Part shown: positions 1 to 9,438 of the stretch, piece after piece
How the letters are laid out: every line of letters starts with the position of its first letter
Position numbering within the stretch: position 1 is the stretch's first letter
DNA from: Pelagomonas calceolata
Lineage: Eukaryota > Sar > Pelagophyceae > Pelagomonadales > Pelagomonadaceae
Length of the DNA stretch: 64,000 bases
Assembly (NCBI GenBank): GCA_918797485.1
Contig: CAKKNE010000005.1
Span: forward strand, 2,852,001 to 2,916,000
Direction of reading: 5' to 3'
The notes under the pieces: generated by a model
Told to the model about the DNA's origin: nothing
The model's input: only the letters and a program-made list of their open reading frames with translations
Database searches by the model: none
Position numbers and translations under genes: made by a program

Positions 1-332
1 AGCAGGAGCTGCGCGTCGTCGGCCGCGATTGCCTCGAGCCGCGGCCTGAGCTGCTTCGGCACGAGATCGGCAGGAGCAATCCAGCGCCCGAAGGCACCGA
101 CGTGAACTACGTCGCACTTCGCTACCGACGCGATACCCAGAGACGCGTGCCACTCGACTGTCGGCGACAGCCAGAGGCCGTCGGCGCGGGCTCGGTGGTC
201 CTTGAGCTCCGCCAGCGACGGCACACATTGCACCATGACCGCTGCCGTTGCGACTAGTGCACAGAGCATCCATATTCGAGGAATGCCGCGGCGCGGACGC
301 ACGATGTTGCCTTGGCCGTCCACGTAGACCAT
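1..332 (-). CDS. Partial membrane-anchored protein, cut by window edge
   Basis: A minus-strand reading frame opens with ATG at 332 and runs without a stop to base 1, so at least 110 residues are present and the C-terminus lies outside the window. The N-terminus reads MVYVDGQGNIV and is followed by a basic stretch and one hydrophobic segment at about residues 20-37, consistent with a signal anchor or single membrane helix. The rest is soluble and not recognised. The first residues resemble the start of selenoprotein K-like small membrane proteins, but the remainder does not, so no function is assigned. Codon composition fits the neighbouring genes. Confidence 0.4.
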   Translation of the reverse strand, partial: MVYVDGQGNIVRPRRGIPRIWMLCALVATAAVMVQCVPSLAELKDHRARADGLWLSPTVEWHASLGIASVAKCDVVHVGAFGRWIAPADLVPKQLRPRLEAIAADDAQLL

Positions 333-986
333 TGCTTTTTTTCCTGCAGTTCTGTACAGCACACTGCCACACTGCCTCCTTAATGCAAGCCAAAGACGCC
401 GTACAGATGCGTTTTTTTTTCTTTCAGCAGCTCGGCGTGGCTAACGCGCGACTACTGCGTAACGGCTGTAGCGAAAGTGTATCGATGCTGCGCGTACGGC
501 AGCCAAAACCGCTGAAAAACAAAATCAGCTAGCGCCTCTGTAAGACACTAGCCAGCAAACTCGGAACGCGCATGCAGCTGTTTGAGTACCGTTCCGTTCG
601 CTACTAGTCCAAGGAGATCAATGGGACACGTACTGGGGGCCAAAAATAGTTTCGCGGTGCGGAGGCGGACGAGGCCACAGGGCGGCCGCACCGGTGTAAT
701 CCTGTCAATCCCCGCCGAAGAGGTGCCCCTGGGGTCGCCTAGGGTCGGTACTATACACGTGCAAGCGCCTACGTCGCATACGCCGCCGCTTCGAGCATTT
801 TTGGCCGAATTCTCTCAACAAGTCGGCCAACAAAAGCATGAATGGCGTGGCAATTGGTTCCAGAGCTCTCGGGGACCACTAGGCCGCCGCATCGACGGCG
901 TATGCGGTACAGGCGACTACCCACTACCAGACCTACCTCGAGAGGCCTCCAGGAGCCGATCTACCACCACAAAAAGTGTGTAATTT
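333..986. other. Gene-poor stretch
   Basis: No convincing gene. It holds one short hairpin repeat (528-552, listed separately). A plus-strand frame at 582-983 has no recognisable domain and unconvincing codon use. A lone CATCGACGGCGTA box at 893-905 resembles the motif found in introns elsewhere in the window. Confidence 0.4.
528..552 (+). repeat. GCTAGCG...GTAAGACACTAGC hairpin
   Basis: 25-bp imperfect inverted repeat: the GCTAG and CTAGC ends pair around an 8-15 nt core containing GTAAGACA. One of twelve intergenic copies in the window. Confidence 0.6.
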
Positions 987-1505
987 GGACCCTGCTACTT
1001 ACATAACGCTACGACATACTCTTGCTAGGTTATGGGCCCACAGGGTTCTGCCTATTGACGTAGAGTGTTTTACAGTGAATGCCTAAACAAGGAAAAACAC
1101 CCAAAAAGAAATCTAAAGAGAAAACACCCCAAAAGAGCGGAGAAAGTGAATATCCAGCGATGGATCAAGAAGAACTTAACCGGCTCGTACAAAACGCAAT
1201 GGGGCTCCTCTCCAGAGACATACCTGATCCTCTTCCTGGAGAAAAACCAATCGTCAACATGTCTGCCTTGCCTGTAACACTAAACAAGGACACAAGGCAA
1301 GAATGTTTCATCGGCGCTACCACTGTGGGTACCCTAGATATGTATCTCCCACTCTCTAATATTTGAGTCTATACATCGAGTGTCAAAAGCACTACGGTGT
1401 AACAACAGTTCACTATAAAACACTCTCGCAGTCAGGCCTATCAGCTCTAAGCTGGTTAGCCAGGACCTTGCTACTTACATAACGCTACGACATACTCTTG
1501 CTAGG
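987..1505. repeat. Short element flanked by 43-bp direct repeats
   Basis: A 43-bp sequence beginning GGACC and ending CTTGCTAGG occurs at 987-1029 and again at 1463-1505 in direct orientation, with one mismatch. The enclosed 433 bp is clearly AT-richer than the surrounding genes and contains a lysine-rich 95-residue reading frame at 1079-1366 with no recognised domain. The arrangement looks like the remnant of a small mobile element with terminal direct repeats, or recombination between dispersed repeats. The family cannot be named from sequence alone. Confidence 0.45.
1079..1366 (+). CDS. Hypothetical lysine-rich ORF inside the repeat-flanked patch
   Basis: 95 residues from ATG at 1079. The first 25 residues are Lys/Pro-rich (MPKQGKTPKKKSK...), followed by an acidic segment and a neutral C-terminal half. 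I do not recognise it. Its base composition differs from neighbouring host genes, and it lies between the two 43-bp direct repeats, so it may be a piece of an inserted element and not a host gene. Confidence 0.2.
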   Translation: MPKQGKTPKKKSKEKTPQKSGESEYPAMDQEELNRLVQNAMGLLSRDIPDPLPGEKPIVNMSALPVTLNKDTRQECFIGATTVGTLDMYLPLSNI

Positions 1506-1510
1506 AATCC

Positions 1511-1560
1511 GTGTATATATATATATATATATGTATAAATACATACATATAGTATAAATG
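1511..1560. repeat. (TA)n microsatellite and AT-rich tract
   Basis: About ten TA units at 1514-1532 continue into TATAAATACATACATATAG-like sequence. This is a marked AT island between the repeat-flanked patch and the ankyrin gene. Confidence 0.8.
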
Positions 1561-1641
1561 TATACAGGCCTAGGCGGATGGCTATTGAAAACAGACCTCT
1601 CCGACTGACCCCCGAATAGTGAAGTTCAGAGCTTAATTCCC

Positions 1642-1689
1642 GCTCCGGACGCGGGCGACGCTTTTAGCTCCGGACGCGGGCGACGCTTT
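1642..1689. repeat. 23-bp tandem duplication downstream of the ankyrin gene
   Basis: The same 23 bp, starting GCTCCGGACGCGGG, occurs at 1642-1664 and 1667-1689, just past the stop codon of the minus-strand ankyrin gene. Confidence 0.75.
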
Positions 1690-1698
1690 AGAAATAAA

Positions 1699-2541
1699 CT
1701 AGCTATTTTCTTTAGGCATCTGGAAAGGCGACGCCGGCGGCGCGGCCACCGGCTCAGGCTTCGGCGGCGCCGTGAAGGGCGCGGCGGCGGCGGCACCCTT
1801 CTTCTTTTTGGATGCGCTACCTGACGGCGACGCGGCCTCACCCTTCTTCTTTTTGGGCGGCCGCTTGCGCTTCGCCGGCGCCGGGCCGTTGACCGCCGCC
1901 TTCTGCCCGGCATTGGGGTTGAGCATGGCGTCGTGGGCCGCGTGATGACTATTCTGCTTCGCCAGATGGATCGGCGTGAGCTCCGCCTTGTCCTTGCCAT
2001 GTTTATCGGCCCCTGCTTTTAGCAGTTCTCGGACGCAGTCCGCGTGGCCCCGCGCCGCGGCGTCGTGTAATGCGGTCCATCCATATGAATCTCGCGCATG
2101 TATATCCGCACCAGCGGCCACCAAAACGCGGATCGCGTCCGCGCGGCCGTTCGCGGCCGCGTTGTGCAGCGGCCGCCAGCCGTGCGCGTTCTGACACGAC
2201 GTCGAGGCGCCCTTCTTCAGGGCGTCGCGTACCTTTGGGAGGTCGCCTCCTCGACAAGCGACGCAGAGCTGCGCGTCGACGGCGGCTTGTTGGGCTTCCG
2301 TGAGCACGGGCTTGGGCGGTTCTGGTGGTGGTGCCGGCGGCGCGGCCGGCGGCGCGGCCGGCGGCGCGGCCGGTGGTGCGGGCACCGCGGGCGCCGCGGG
2401 CGGCAGGTTCGCGGGCGACAGGGGCGGGCTCGCGTAGAGGCCCGGCACGGCGACGGCGAGGCCCCAGGGCTGGCCCGCGGCGGCGGCGGCCGCGGCGACC
2501 TCCGCGGGGCGCCGCATGTCGTCGCCGGGGAAGGGGTTCAT
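1699..2541 (-). CDS. Ankyrin-repeat protein with basic tail
   Basis: 280 residues from ATG at 2541. After a low-complexity Ala/Pro N-terminus (about 1-80) come three to four ankyrin repeats at roughly 85-205, with canonical cores GWRPLHNAAANGRADAIRVL and GWTALHDAAARGHADCVREL. Two lysine clusters (RPPKKKKGE and SKKKKGA) follow and could act as nuclear localisation signals. Ankyrin repeats bind protein partners, but no catalytic domain shows the pathway. The protein is intronless in this reading. The + strand over this gene has long open frames that reflect GC-rich codon structure only. Confidence 0.75.
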   Translation of the reverse strand: MNPFPGDDMRRPAEVAAAAAAAGQPWGLAVAVPGLYASPPLSPANLPPAAPAVPAPPAAPPAAPPAAPPAPPPEPPKPVLTEAQQAAVDAQLCVACRGGDLPKVRDALKKGASTSCQNAHGWRPLHNAAANGRADAIRVLVAAGADIHARDSYGWTALHDAAARGHADCVRELLKAGADKHGKDKAELTPIHLAKQNSHHAAHDAMLNPNAGQKAAVNGPAPAKRKRPPKKKKGEAASPSGSASKKKKGAAAAAPFTAPPKPEPVAAPPASPFQMPKENS

Positions 2542-3039
2542 TTTTTGTGTTCCTTCGTTCTAGCGCGCTGCTTCCCTTTGCTCTATCGCGCTGCGCGCCG
2601 CCGCAAAAGCACTCAGGAGGCAGCGATGGCCAATTTTGGCCCTTTACGGCACAACGCCGGGCGCTCCAAGCAGATCAGCAGGCTGTAGCTGTGCTCGGCG
2701 ATCTCCTATGAATCCCGCAGAACTGTAACCGCGAAGGTCTCGCAAAGCTAGCTGCGGCGTTGCTAGCTAGCGTATAAGCTTGCTAGCATTCGACGCAACT
2801 TTTGCTCTTCGCCTGGTTCTGCCCACCCGAGAGACGCCAGAGCACAGTCGAAGTTACAAACTATCCACTACTACCACAGCTGCCGGGTCCTGCCCAAGAA
2901 GACTCGGCTGAAAGCTGCACAAGACACGAACACATACGTACTACTGCTGCCCGTGTTCGTGACCGCCGACTACTGGTGCCCACACAATTCCGAGACGCTA
3001 CTGGTGCCCACACAACCCAGAGACACCGTGCCACTACTC
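2542..3039. other. Intergenic, divergent promoter region
   Basis: Separates the ankyrin gene (minus) from the cytidine deaminase gene (plus). It contains GCTAGC-ended weak hairpins at 2748-2787 and a tandem 28-bp repeat (TACTGGTGCCCACACAA...) at 2971-2998 and 2999-3026 immediately before the deaminase start. No gene was seen. Confidence 0.5.
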
Positions 3040-4086
3040 ATGAAACCCACAACAGTCCTAGCCGCCGGTGCCGGCGCCGGCGCCGCGGTGCTCGCCATCC
3101 GACAATTGGAAAGATGGTGCGACCGCGACGAATGCTGGTTAGCTCTAGCAGACCGCATCCGCCGCTCGCTGCCGCCGCCGCCGCAGTCGTCCTTCCGCGT
3201 CGTCGCCGTGGTGGCGCTGGGGTCGCGGCTGCGAGGGGAATACGTTGTGGGCACTAATATCGAGGCGGGCAATCTGCACAACAGCGTCTGCGCCGAGCGC
3301 GTGGCGTTCGGCGCGCTGCAGCTCTACGGCGTCCGGCGGCCGGGGGCGGTGCGCTGCATCTACATCGTCACGGACGCGCCCCAACCAATATCACCCGGGG
3401 CGCTCTGCCGCGAGTTCATGTACTCGAGCCCGTTCTGCACGCCGGCGACGCGCGTCCTCTCCGCGACGCCGGACCTCGGCCAGCGCCTCGACGTGACGCT
3501 CGCGGAGCTTTTGCCGCGCGCGTCGCCCTATTGTAGGTTGGGCGCCGCTGATCAGCGCAAGTGGGCCAAGGCGACGACGCTGCAGACGCTGCCGTCCGGG
3601 AGCGCCGCGGCGATGGCCTACGCGGCAGCAAAACGCGCGTCTTCGGGCGACGACCGCGACGACCTCCACCCGACGAGGTATGGGGTTGCGTGCGCGTTCG
3701 ACGACGGCACGGTGGCGACGGCCGTCCAGCGCAAGGCCCTGGAGTACGGCTGCTCGCTGGACCCGGTCGGCCAGCTCGCCCCGGAGCTCGCCAAGAAACG
3801 CCGCGACGGCGTGCGGCCCATCGTCGTCGCGCTCGTCGACGACCTCGGCGTGGCGCACGCGCCGTTCGCCTCGGGGCGCGCGTTCCTCGCCGAGCACGGC
3901 TACGGCGCCACGGACGTGCTGTGCCACGACGGCGACGGCGCCCTCCACGTCGTCGAGGCGCTCGAGCTCATGCCTTTCGTGCCTGATTTCACGGATCACT
4001 TCCGCGAGACCATCCCGAAGAGCCCGACGCGGTCCATGGGCAAGTCGTTTCGCCCGGTCAGTCCGAACAATGGGCACGCGCCGTGA
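3040..4086 (+). CDS. Two-domain cytidine deaminase-like protein
   Basis: 348 residues from ATG at 3040. The frame is open further upstream but has no earlier ATG. The N-terminus has a short Ala/Gly hydrophobic stretch. The first domain carries the deaminase signature: EAGNLHNSVCAER (Cys84 and catalytic Glu86) and SPGALCREFM (Cys123), which matches the family motif PCxxCRQF except that the first cysteine is Gly. The second half (about 205-310, YGVACAFDDGTVATAVQRKALEYG) resembles the degenerate C-terminal domain of E. coli/plant-type homodimeric cytidine deaminases. These enzymes convert cytidine/deoxycytidine to uridine forms in pyrimidine salvage, using zinc held by one Cys/His and two Cys. 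With one zinc ligand apparently replaced, activity is uncertain. Confidence 0.75.
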   Translation: MKPTTVLAAGAGAGAAVLAIRQLERWCDRDECWLALADRIRRSLPPPPQSSFRVVAVVALGSRLRGEYVVGTNIEAGNLHNSVCAERVAFGALQLYGVRRPGAVRCIYIVTDAPQPISPGALCREFMYSSPFCTPATRVLSATPDLGQRLDVTLAELLPRASPYCRLGAADQRKWAKATTLQTLPSGSAAAMAYAAAKRASSGDDRDDLHPTRYGVACAFDDGTVATAVQRKALEYGCSLDPVGQLAPELAKKRRDGVRPIVVALVDDLGVAHAPFASGRAFLAEHGYGATDVLCHDGDGALHVVEALELMPFVPDFTDHFRETIPKSPTRSMGKSFRPVSPNNGHAP

Positions 4087-4872
4087 ACTCCCCGCCCGAC
4101 GTCGGCCCGTCGCGCGTTCGAAATTTTGTAAATATTCGTGTGAATAACGTTCTTGCTGTTGCTCTCCAGACGGGTTGGCACAAAGCCAAGCGCGGCTTCC
4201 AGTAAGCTAGCGGCCTGTAAGACACTAGCCATCCCAGCAAGCTTGCCGGAGCCACAACCCTGAGGACTCAGTTAAGCCCTTCTATCCCTCTTGGTTCTTA
4301 GCGGACAACCCCTACGTGCCAGGGATAACGCCACCGAGCAATCGTAACCGCGAGACTTGCGGCAAAAGCCACAGGAGGTCCGGGAGGTCGACCGCGAGCA
4401 GGGTATTTGTCAAATTAAGCCGCAGTACCAAATCGTGGAAGTATTCAACCTCCCGATCCTATTTTGCTTCGGGCTCATGGCGCGGTTGCTCGCCCTCGCA
4501 TTATTGCGGTTCACGGCTCTGCGCGCATCAGTGCGCGAATCACATTTCACGCAAACGCGAGATCACTTATTGACGGGCACACAGGCACAAGCGGGGCGAG
4601 GTTCCTCTCCGGTCCCGCATTATTGGTCTTTGCTGTTGCTGCTGCCGGGGACGGAACAGGGACACGCCCCTCGCGCGGTGGGCGTCGACGCCGTCGTTCC
4701 TCACCGGGTCGCTCTCCACGAATAATACGCCGTCCATGGACAATGAGCGCGAGCCGGACAGTCCGACCACGGAGCAGCCGAGAGCCACGAATTTCGACTC
4801 CGTCCCCTCTATCCCCTCTGACCTTTTCTAACTGATTGTTTATGGTACACTTACAAACAACACACATGGGCG
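4087..4872. other. Intergenic between convergent genes
   Basis: 786 bp between the deaminase and SET genes. It contains the hairpin repeat at 4206-4229. Reading frames here are short and have no recognisable domain. No tRNA or other RNA gene was recognised. Confidence 0.45.
4206..4229 (+). repeat. GCTAGCG...GTAAGACACTAGC hairpin
   Basis: 24-bp copy with GCTAGC ends pairing and GTAAGACA core, between two convergent genes. Confidence 0.65.
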
Positions 4873-5994
4873 CTACCGCTCGCCGTCCCAGTACTCGCGC
4901 TCGCGCGCCATGAGCGCCTCGACGGCACTCTCGGGCAAACGCGCGGACGGTTCGCCGCGCATGTCGGCGCCGAGCCAGTAGAGCGGCCCGTAGGACGCAT
5001 ATAATTCATCACCCGCGGCGATCGGCCGCGAGGCGACGACGAGGGCCCGCCGCTCGCTGGGCCGCTTGTCGAACGACACGTTGTGGACGCGCTTGTCGCG
5101 ACAGTCGTTGATGTAGCGCGCGTGGACTTCGTAGTGCGTCCGCGCGTCTACGAACACGCCCGCGCCGAGGCGCATGAGGTAGGACTTGTCCTCCAGGCTC
5201 CGCGCCGCACTGTCGAGCACGGTGCCCGTGTACTCGCACACGAGCTCCCCTACTGCGAACGCGCGCACGGCAAAGAGGCCGAGGCCCGCGCCCGGCAGGC
5301 GCGACGTCTGTACAACAACGTCGGCGTTGGGCGGCGGCGGCGGGCGTGGCGGGGGCGGTGTCGCCGGCTCGTCGCCGCCGCCAGTCGCCTCGCTCGTCGA
5401 AACCACCCGCAGCCGTTCGTGCGATGCGCGCGCGAGGAGCGCCGACCGCTCCGGCGCGCCCGCGCCGTCGCGTGGCCGCCGACTCACCTCGTACAGCACG
5501 AACGCCGCAGCCGAGGCCTCGAACTCGCGCAGCGCCACTGGCCCACCCCCGAGGCAGAGGCACTCCGTCGCGCGCGTCGCGCGCAACGCCGACACGCCAA
5601 GGAAGGCCCAGCGGCACGCCACGTCGTCCGGCGGCTCCTCCACGACGTAGCCGCGGATCGCCAGGTTCTCCGGGCCCCACGCTTTACGGAAGGCCGCCTC
5701 GTCGGCCGCGTAGCAGAACGCGATCAAGCCACAGCCTAGAGACGCGCAGCGCCGTAGCAGCCGCGTGAAGCTCTCGTCCGCGGGCGCGTCGCCGTCCCAC
5801 GCGACGCAGAGAGAGGGTCTGCTTCTTTTGTGCGCCGCGACGGCGTCGATCAACGCGTCCGCCTGCCGCGCCGTCGCGGCGTCGGCGAAATCCAGCCGGG
5901 CCGCAAAGCCCTTGAGGTGTATGACGTCCCTGTCGTCGCACTCAGCTGCTGGTTTGAAGGGCGCGATCATTGCTGGTGCTTCCATGGCTGCCAT
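4873..5994 (-). CDS. SET-domain protein, putative methyltransferase
   Basis: 373 residues using ATG at 5994; the extension upstream has no ATG. The N-terminal 220 residues are not recognised. A Pro-rich linker (PPPPRPPPPP) precedes a compact SET domain at about 227-342: LPGAGLGLFAVRAF (cofactor-binding GxG), then ARYINDCRDKRVHNVSFD in place of the classical RFINHSCxPN, and ELYASYGPLYW for the C-terminal YxG motif. SET domains transfer methyl groups from S-adenosylmethionine to lysine in histones or other proteins. Pre- and post-SET cysteine clusters are absent, so a non-histone target is as likely as a histone. Confidence is high for the domain, low for the substrate. Confidence 0.8.
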   Translation of the reverse strand: MAAMEAPAMIAPFKPAAECDDRDVIHLKGFAARLDFADAATARQADALIDAVAAHKRSRPSLCVAWDGDAPADESFTRLLRRCASLGCGLIAFCYAADEAAFRKAWGPENLAIRGYVVEEPPDDVACRWAFLGVSALRATRATECLCLGGGPVALREFEASAAAFVLYEVSRRPRDGAGAPERSALLARASHERLRVVSTSEATGGGDEPATPPPPRPPPPPNADVVVQTSRLPGAGLGLFAVRAFAVGELVCEYTGTVLDSAARSLEDKSYLMRLGAGVFVDARTHYEVHARYINDCRDKRVHNVSFDKRPSERRALVVASRPIAAGDELYASYGPLYWLGADMRGEPSARLPESAVEALMAREREYWDGER

Positions 5995-6364
5995 GCTGCT
6001 GTCTTTATGAGTCGGGCGGCGCGACCGGTGGCCGGTTCTCCCGCGATTAATTCTGATAAATACCGAGCCGCACGCAGGAATACTGATTTGCGTTGCGACC
6101 AGCACACAGCGGCGTGTTGTGCATGCAGGCCTTGGCTCTGCAGCCCAGATTATTGTGCTGCTCAGCCAGCGCGAAGCAGCGAGTACGACAGGTGCGCGGC
6201 CTACACGCGTACTCGCAAACGCAACGACTGCGCGCTGCGAGCGTCCTTGCGCCGCGCGCTACTTGCCTCGCACACTGCTGTGGGCCTGCCACTCACTGGA
6301 CATCCACTGCACAGCATCTCTACGCAGTACGCGCGCGCACGCCCGCAGTCATCCTCGAACAACC
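5995..6364. other. Divergent promoter region
   Basis: 370 bp between the SET gene (minus) and the Tim44-like gene (plus). No gene, repeat or RNA was recognised. Confidence 0.4.
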
Positions 6365-7084
6365 ATGTTCGCGCGCGTCGCGGCACGCGTGAGCCGTGCG
6401 TGCGCCATGAATGACTCGCTCGTCGCGTCCGGCGCCGTCGACACGAAACTGATGTGGCAAATACCAAGACTTGCGCTGGCGCTGCAGTGCTCGATCCCGC
6501 CGCTCGACGCGCCACGGTTCAAAGACTTTGACTACGCCGAATTTGTCGAAGGTGCCGCGCACGCCTATGCCGTTTTGAACGAGGTCGTCTATCGGAAGCA
6601 GACTGAGGACGACGCCGAACTGCTCTCGAAGACGTGCACGCCTCAAATAGCGCGCGTGCTCGCGCATACGGCGAACGAGCTCCACGCTGGCGACGCGCCG
6701 ATGACGCTCGAGGCCTCGACCCTCGCACGGAGGAGTCTCCACGCTTGTGTTGCGGACGTTTTTGCGTCAGAGAGGGAGCGCGACTTGGAGCACACGCTAC
6801 GAGGCTACGACGACGAGCTCCACGCCCTCGACGCGACGGAGCGGGAGAAGCGGATCGGCGACATCGCCACCGAGCTCTTCGAGCTGCGCAAAGCGCGCGA
6901 GGAGAGTCCAAGCTCGGAGGAGGAGGTCGTGTCGGCGGAGTTCGACGTATTGTTCGAGAGCCACGAGAAGATGGCGATCGACATCGCGGGCCAGAGCCTC
7001 GTGGTCGAGAAGAAGCAGCTCTCGACGTGGCGCTTCCTGTCGCCCCTCGACGAGCCCGAGTGGCGGGTCTGCAAGATATTCTAA
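6365..7084 (+). CDS. Tim44-like/MRPL45-family mitochondrial protein
   Basis: 239 residues from ATG at 6365. The N-terminus MFARVAARVSRACA is a typical basic amphipathic mitochondrial presequence. The body matches the Tim44-like fold shared by Tim44, MBA1 and mL45: FVEGAAHAYAVLNEVVYRK near the start, FDVLFESHEKMAIDIAG in the middle and the closing STWRFLSPLDEPEWRVCKI, whose aromatic/W pattern is characteristic. Such proteins link the mitochondrial ribosome or import motor to the inner membrane. A coiled, charged insert lies at about 125-185. The 321-residue extended frame begins at a GTG and is not used here. Family assignment rests on the C-terminal pattern, and the exact subfamily is undecided. 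Confidence 0.65.
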   Translation: MFARVAARVSRACAMNDSLVASGAVDTKLMWQIPRLALALQCSIPPLDAPRFKDFDYAEFVEGAAHAYAVLNEVVYRKQTEDDAELLSKTCTPQIARVLAHTANELHAGDAPMTLEASTLARRSLHACVADVFASERERDLEHTLRGYDDELHALDATEREKRIGDIATELFELRKAREESPSSEEEVVSAEFDVLFESHEKMAIDIAGQSLVVEKKQLSTWRFLSPLDEPEWRVCKIF

Positions 7085-7121
7085 CTGTGTAACACATCAC
7101 TTATGTACGCCACCGATCGAT

Positions 7122-8939
7122 CTAAATCGACATCATCAGCGGTTTCTGATCATCGGTCGTAGACGCCTGGTAAGGCTCGGAAGCGACGACGCGCGTCGCC
7201 CGGACCGGCGTCGGATCGAGCAGCGAGGGCGGCCCCTGCCAGAGCGTCTGCAAGGTACCATCCCGCTGCGCCGCGTGCAGGAAGGGCCCCAGCGTGCAGG
7301 GCACCAAATAGAGCAAAGCGGGCTGGCCCTGGGCGAAGTAGGCCACGGCGACGTTCGCCATGGCCAGCCCGACGGCGTAGCCGCAGACCATGAGCGGGAA
7401 GTATCTTCTCTGTAGCGCGCAGGCGTCGCAGCGCGCCGCGAAGGCTACCAACAACCCAGGCAGAACGATGTCGCCCAAGCCTAGCATCGTGTATCCACTA
7501 AGACCATCGAATCGAGGGAGTAGTAATAACATGGGCAACGACTGGGACTGGCAATCTTTGTCGTCGGGGTACTTCTCGCAGTAGTCCGCGTCTTTCGTAG
7601 GGGCTTTTCCTGTGGCCACTCGCACCATGACGCTTTCCCCGAACAGGTGCGGAGATATGAAGACGAAGAAGATGTCGTAGCAGAAAGCCATACACAATAA
7701 TAAGGACGCTACTCTCAGTGAAGACAGCTTGATGACACTCAAAAAGAGGACGCACAGACAAATCCCAAATAAATCTTGAAATAACCAGGCATATGAAGCA
7801 TTCTGGACACACAACCACCAGACCGCTATGGTCACGCCGCAAATGCCGGAGATGAGATCCAACAGAGCTACCTCACCTATTCTAGGTAAATCCACCGTAT
7901 ATCTAGAAGAGAGGCACTTCTTCAGCAAGGGCCGCCAGACGACCGCGGCTGACGTCGACGCCGCCGAGACCGCATACATGAAGACCACGATCATGTGCAG
8001 GTCGAAGAAGAACAACACGACCAGCGCCATCGACGCGATGACGATGAAACCCACCGCATGCAAAGGTGTCAGGTCGAAGGAGGGCTCGTCTTCGTCGTCG
8101 GTCTCCTCGATCGCAGCGGGTTGGTGCGTCGGCAGCCGCCGTTTTTTTCTCACGTCATCGCAAGATTTATGGGAAGCGTAGGCACACGTACACACCCCAA
8201 GTAACCAGATCAGGACGCCGGACCAGGACAGGAAGCCCTCCTGGTTGTCGTCCCATAACTGTGAAGGTAGGGCGTTCGGCGCCGGCATCTGTAACAAAGG
8301 TGATGCTCTTAAAACATCAGCGTCTCTCATACTAATGAAGACCGCGTCCACGTTCAAAGTCGGATCGCCGGACATGGTCGTGTACGTGTCCCAGGCGCAG
8401 CAGATCTCGTTCGTACTCCCGATCTTCTTGCCCGTGAGCAAGCACCTCCCGGAATCGCACTCCGAAGCACAAGGGGAGCTACGGAAGCCGTCCATCTTCT
8501 CGTCCTTCGTGAATTTTGACACGACACCTGAACCGCGAGAACAGTCGTAGTCGTACTTGTCCGTGGCATAAGTTCTATTCCTATATATACCTTCGATCGT
8601 ATTGTAGACGACGACCGCTCTCAGTCCAGCTCGCGCGGCGGCCTGGACCCGATCGCTAAAGGTGCAGTTCGGCGATCGCGCGGCCAACACGGCGACGCCG
8701 TCCCTTCGTACAGACGCGCTCGGCCACTTCGCGACCCCCGGGTCGCAGCCATCCGCTAGGCCGCCGGCCCATCTTAAGGTTACATGCAAGGCTTGCGCTT
8801 TTGACGGGGGCAAGAGGGAGCCGAGCGCGGCCGGGGCTACCGCGAGCGTCGCGCCGCCTTCTAATTTTAAGGTGGCCGTGGGGATGGCTGCTTGCGCGTT
8901 CCACGCCAGGGCGGCGAGGAGGAGCGCTGGCGGGCGCAT
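7122..8939 (-). CDS. SPPL: Signal peptide peptidase-like intramembrane aspartyl protease (SPPL2 type)
   Basis: 605 residues from ATG at 8939. A cleavable signal peptide (1-17) is followed by a lumenal protease-associated domain at about 45-215, rich in Cys and with N-glycosylation sequons (NCT, NRT). From residue 238 there are about nine membrane helices. The catalytic pair is intact: YD with Asp422 (CYDIFFVF) and GLGD with Asp490 (YTMLGLGDIVLPG). The PAL motif (540-542) is present in QPALLYLVPCTLG. An acidic cytosolic loop (ETDDEDEPSF) separates helices 1 and 2. SPPL2 proteins cleave type II membrane proteins within the bilayer in endosomes or the plasma membrane. Length and order match the family and nothing appears missing. 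Confidence 0.93.
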   Translation of the reverse strand: MRPPALLLAALAWNAQAAIPTATLKLEGGATLAVAPAALGSLLPPSKAQALHVTLRWAGGLADGCDPGVAKWPSASVRRDGVAVLAARSPNCTFSDRVQAAARAGLRAVVVYNTIEGIYRNRTYATDKYDYDCSRGSGVVSKFTKDEKMDGFRSSPCASECDSGRCLLTGKKIGSTNEICCAWDTYTTMSGDPTLNVDAVFISMRDADVLRASPLLQMPAPNALPSQLWDDNQEGFLSWSGVLIWLLGVCTCAYASHKSCDDVRKKRRLPTHQPAAIEETDDEDEPSFDLTPLHAVGFIVIASMALVVLFFFDLHMIVVFMYAVSAASTSAAVVWRPLLKKCLSSRYTVDLPRIGEVALLDLISGICGVTIAVWWLCVQNASYAWLFQDLFGICLCVLFLSVIKLSSLRVASLLLCMAFCYDIFFVFISPHLFGESVMVRVATGKAPTKDADYCEKYPDDKDCQSQSLPMLLLLPRFDGLSGYTMLGLGDIVLPGLLVAFAARCDACALQRRYFPLMVCGYAVGLAMANVAVAYFAQGQPALLYLVPCTLGPFLHAAQRDGTLQTLWQGPPSLLDPTPVRATRVVASEPYQASTTDDQKPLMMSI

Positions 8940-9438
8940 CGCTGCGAGGGCGTTGCGAGCTGTTCTGCTGCTGCGCGTGCGTGTGGTCGATGTAATCGAT
9001 CGGCTTGGCTGTGGCTGGGCTTGGCTGGAAAGCAGCTTTGCATGTTCCTAGTGCGGCTTCCTAGCGTGCTGGACGCGTCCAAGGAGCCTTTCCGGGGTGT
9101 GGCGTCGCGTCGGCACGTCTCGTACCCGTCGACAGCTGCACGGCATTGCAAAACGCCGAGGCTCTCGGAGCTTGGCAGAGGCGCCCCAGCGCTGGTCTTT
9201 GAGCCGCGCCGACACGCGCAAGCTCGTTTGAACACTGCGGTGTCGCCCATTGCTCGCGCGCGCTGCGATTTTTCATCCGTTCGACGCGTCAGCGCTCGGG
9301 AGGCGCACACCTCTCTGGAACAGGCACTACCTCTCTGGTAAATACGCCGCCGCGGCGCGCGCGCACCGGTTCGCACGTCCGTGATCGCAACTCCCTGAAC
9401 AGCTGCAGTGCCGTCGCGGCGCCTCTGCACTGATAGAG
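8940..9438. other. Divergent promoter region
   Basis: 499 bp between the protease gene (minus) and the next plus-strand gene. Nothing else recognised. Confidence 0.4.

Noticed and set aside
582-983. 133-codon gene
   Set aside because: No domain, atypical composition and lies in a repeat-bearing patch; not supported as coding.
2971-3026. Regulatory repeat upstream of the deaminase
   Set aside because: A two-unit 28-bp tandem repeat is present but has no recognisable motif and could be a simple slippage product.
4357-4725. Plus-strand protein in the deaminase-SET spacer
   Set aside because: No family, mixed composition and third-position pattern unlike the neighbours.
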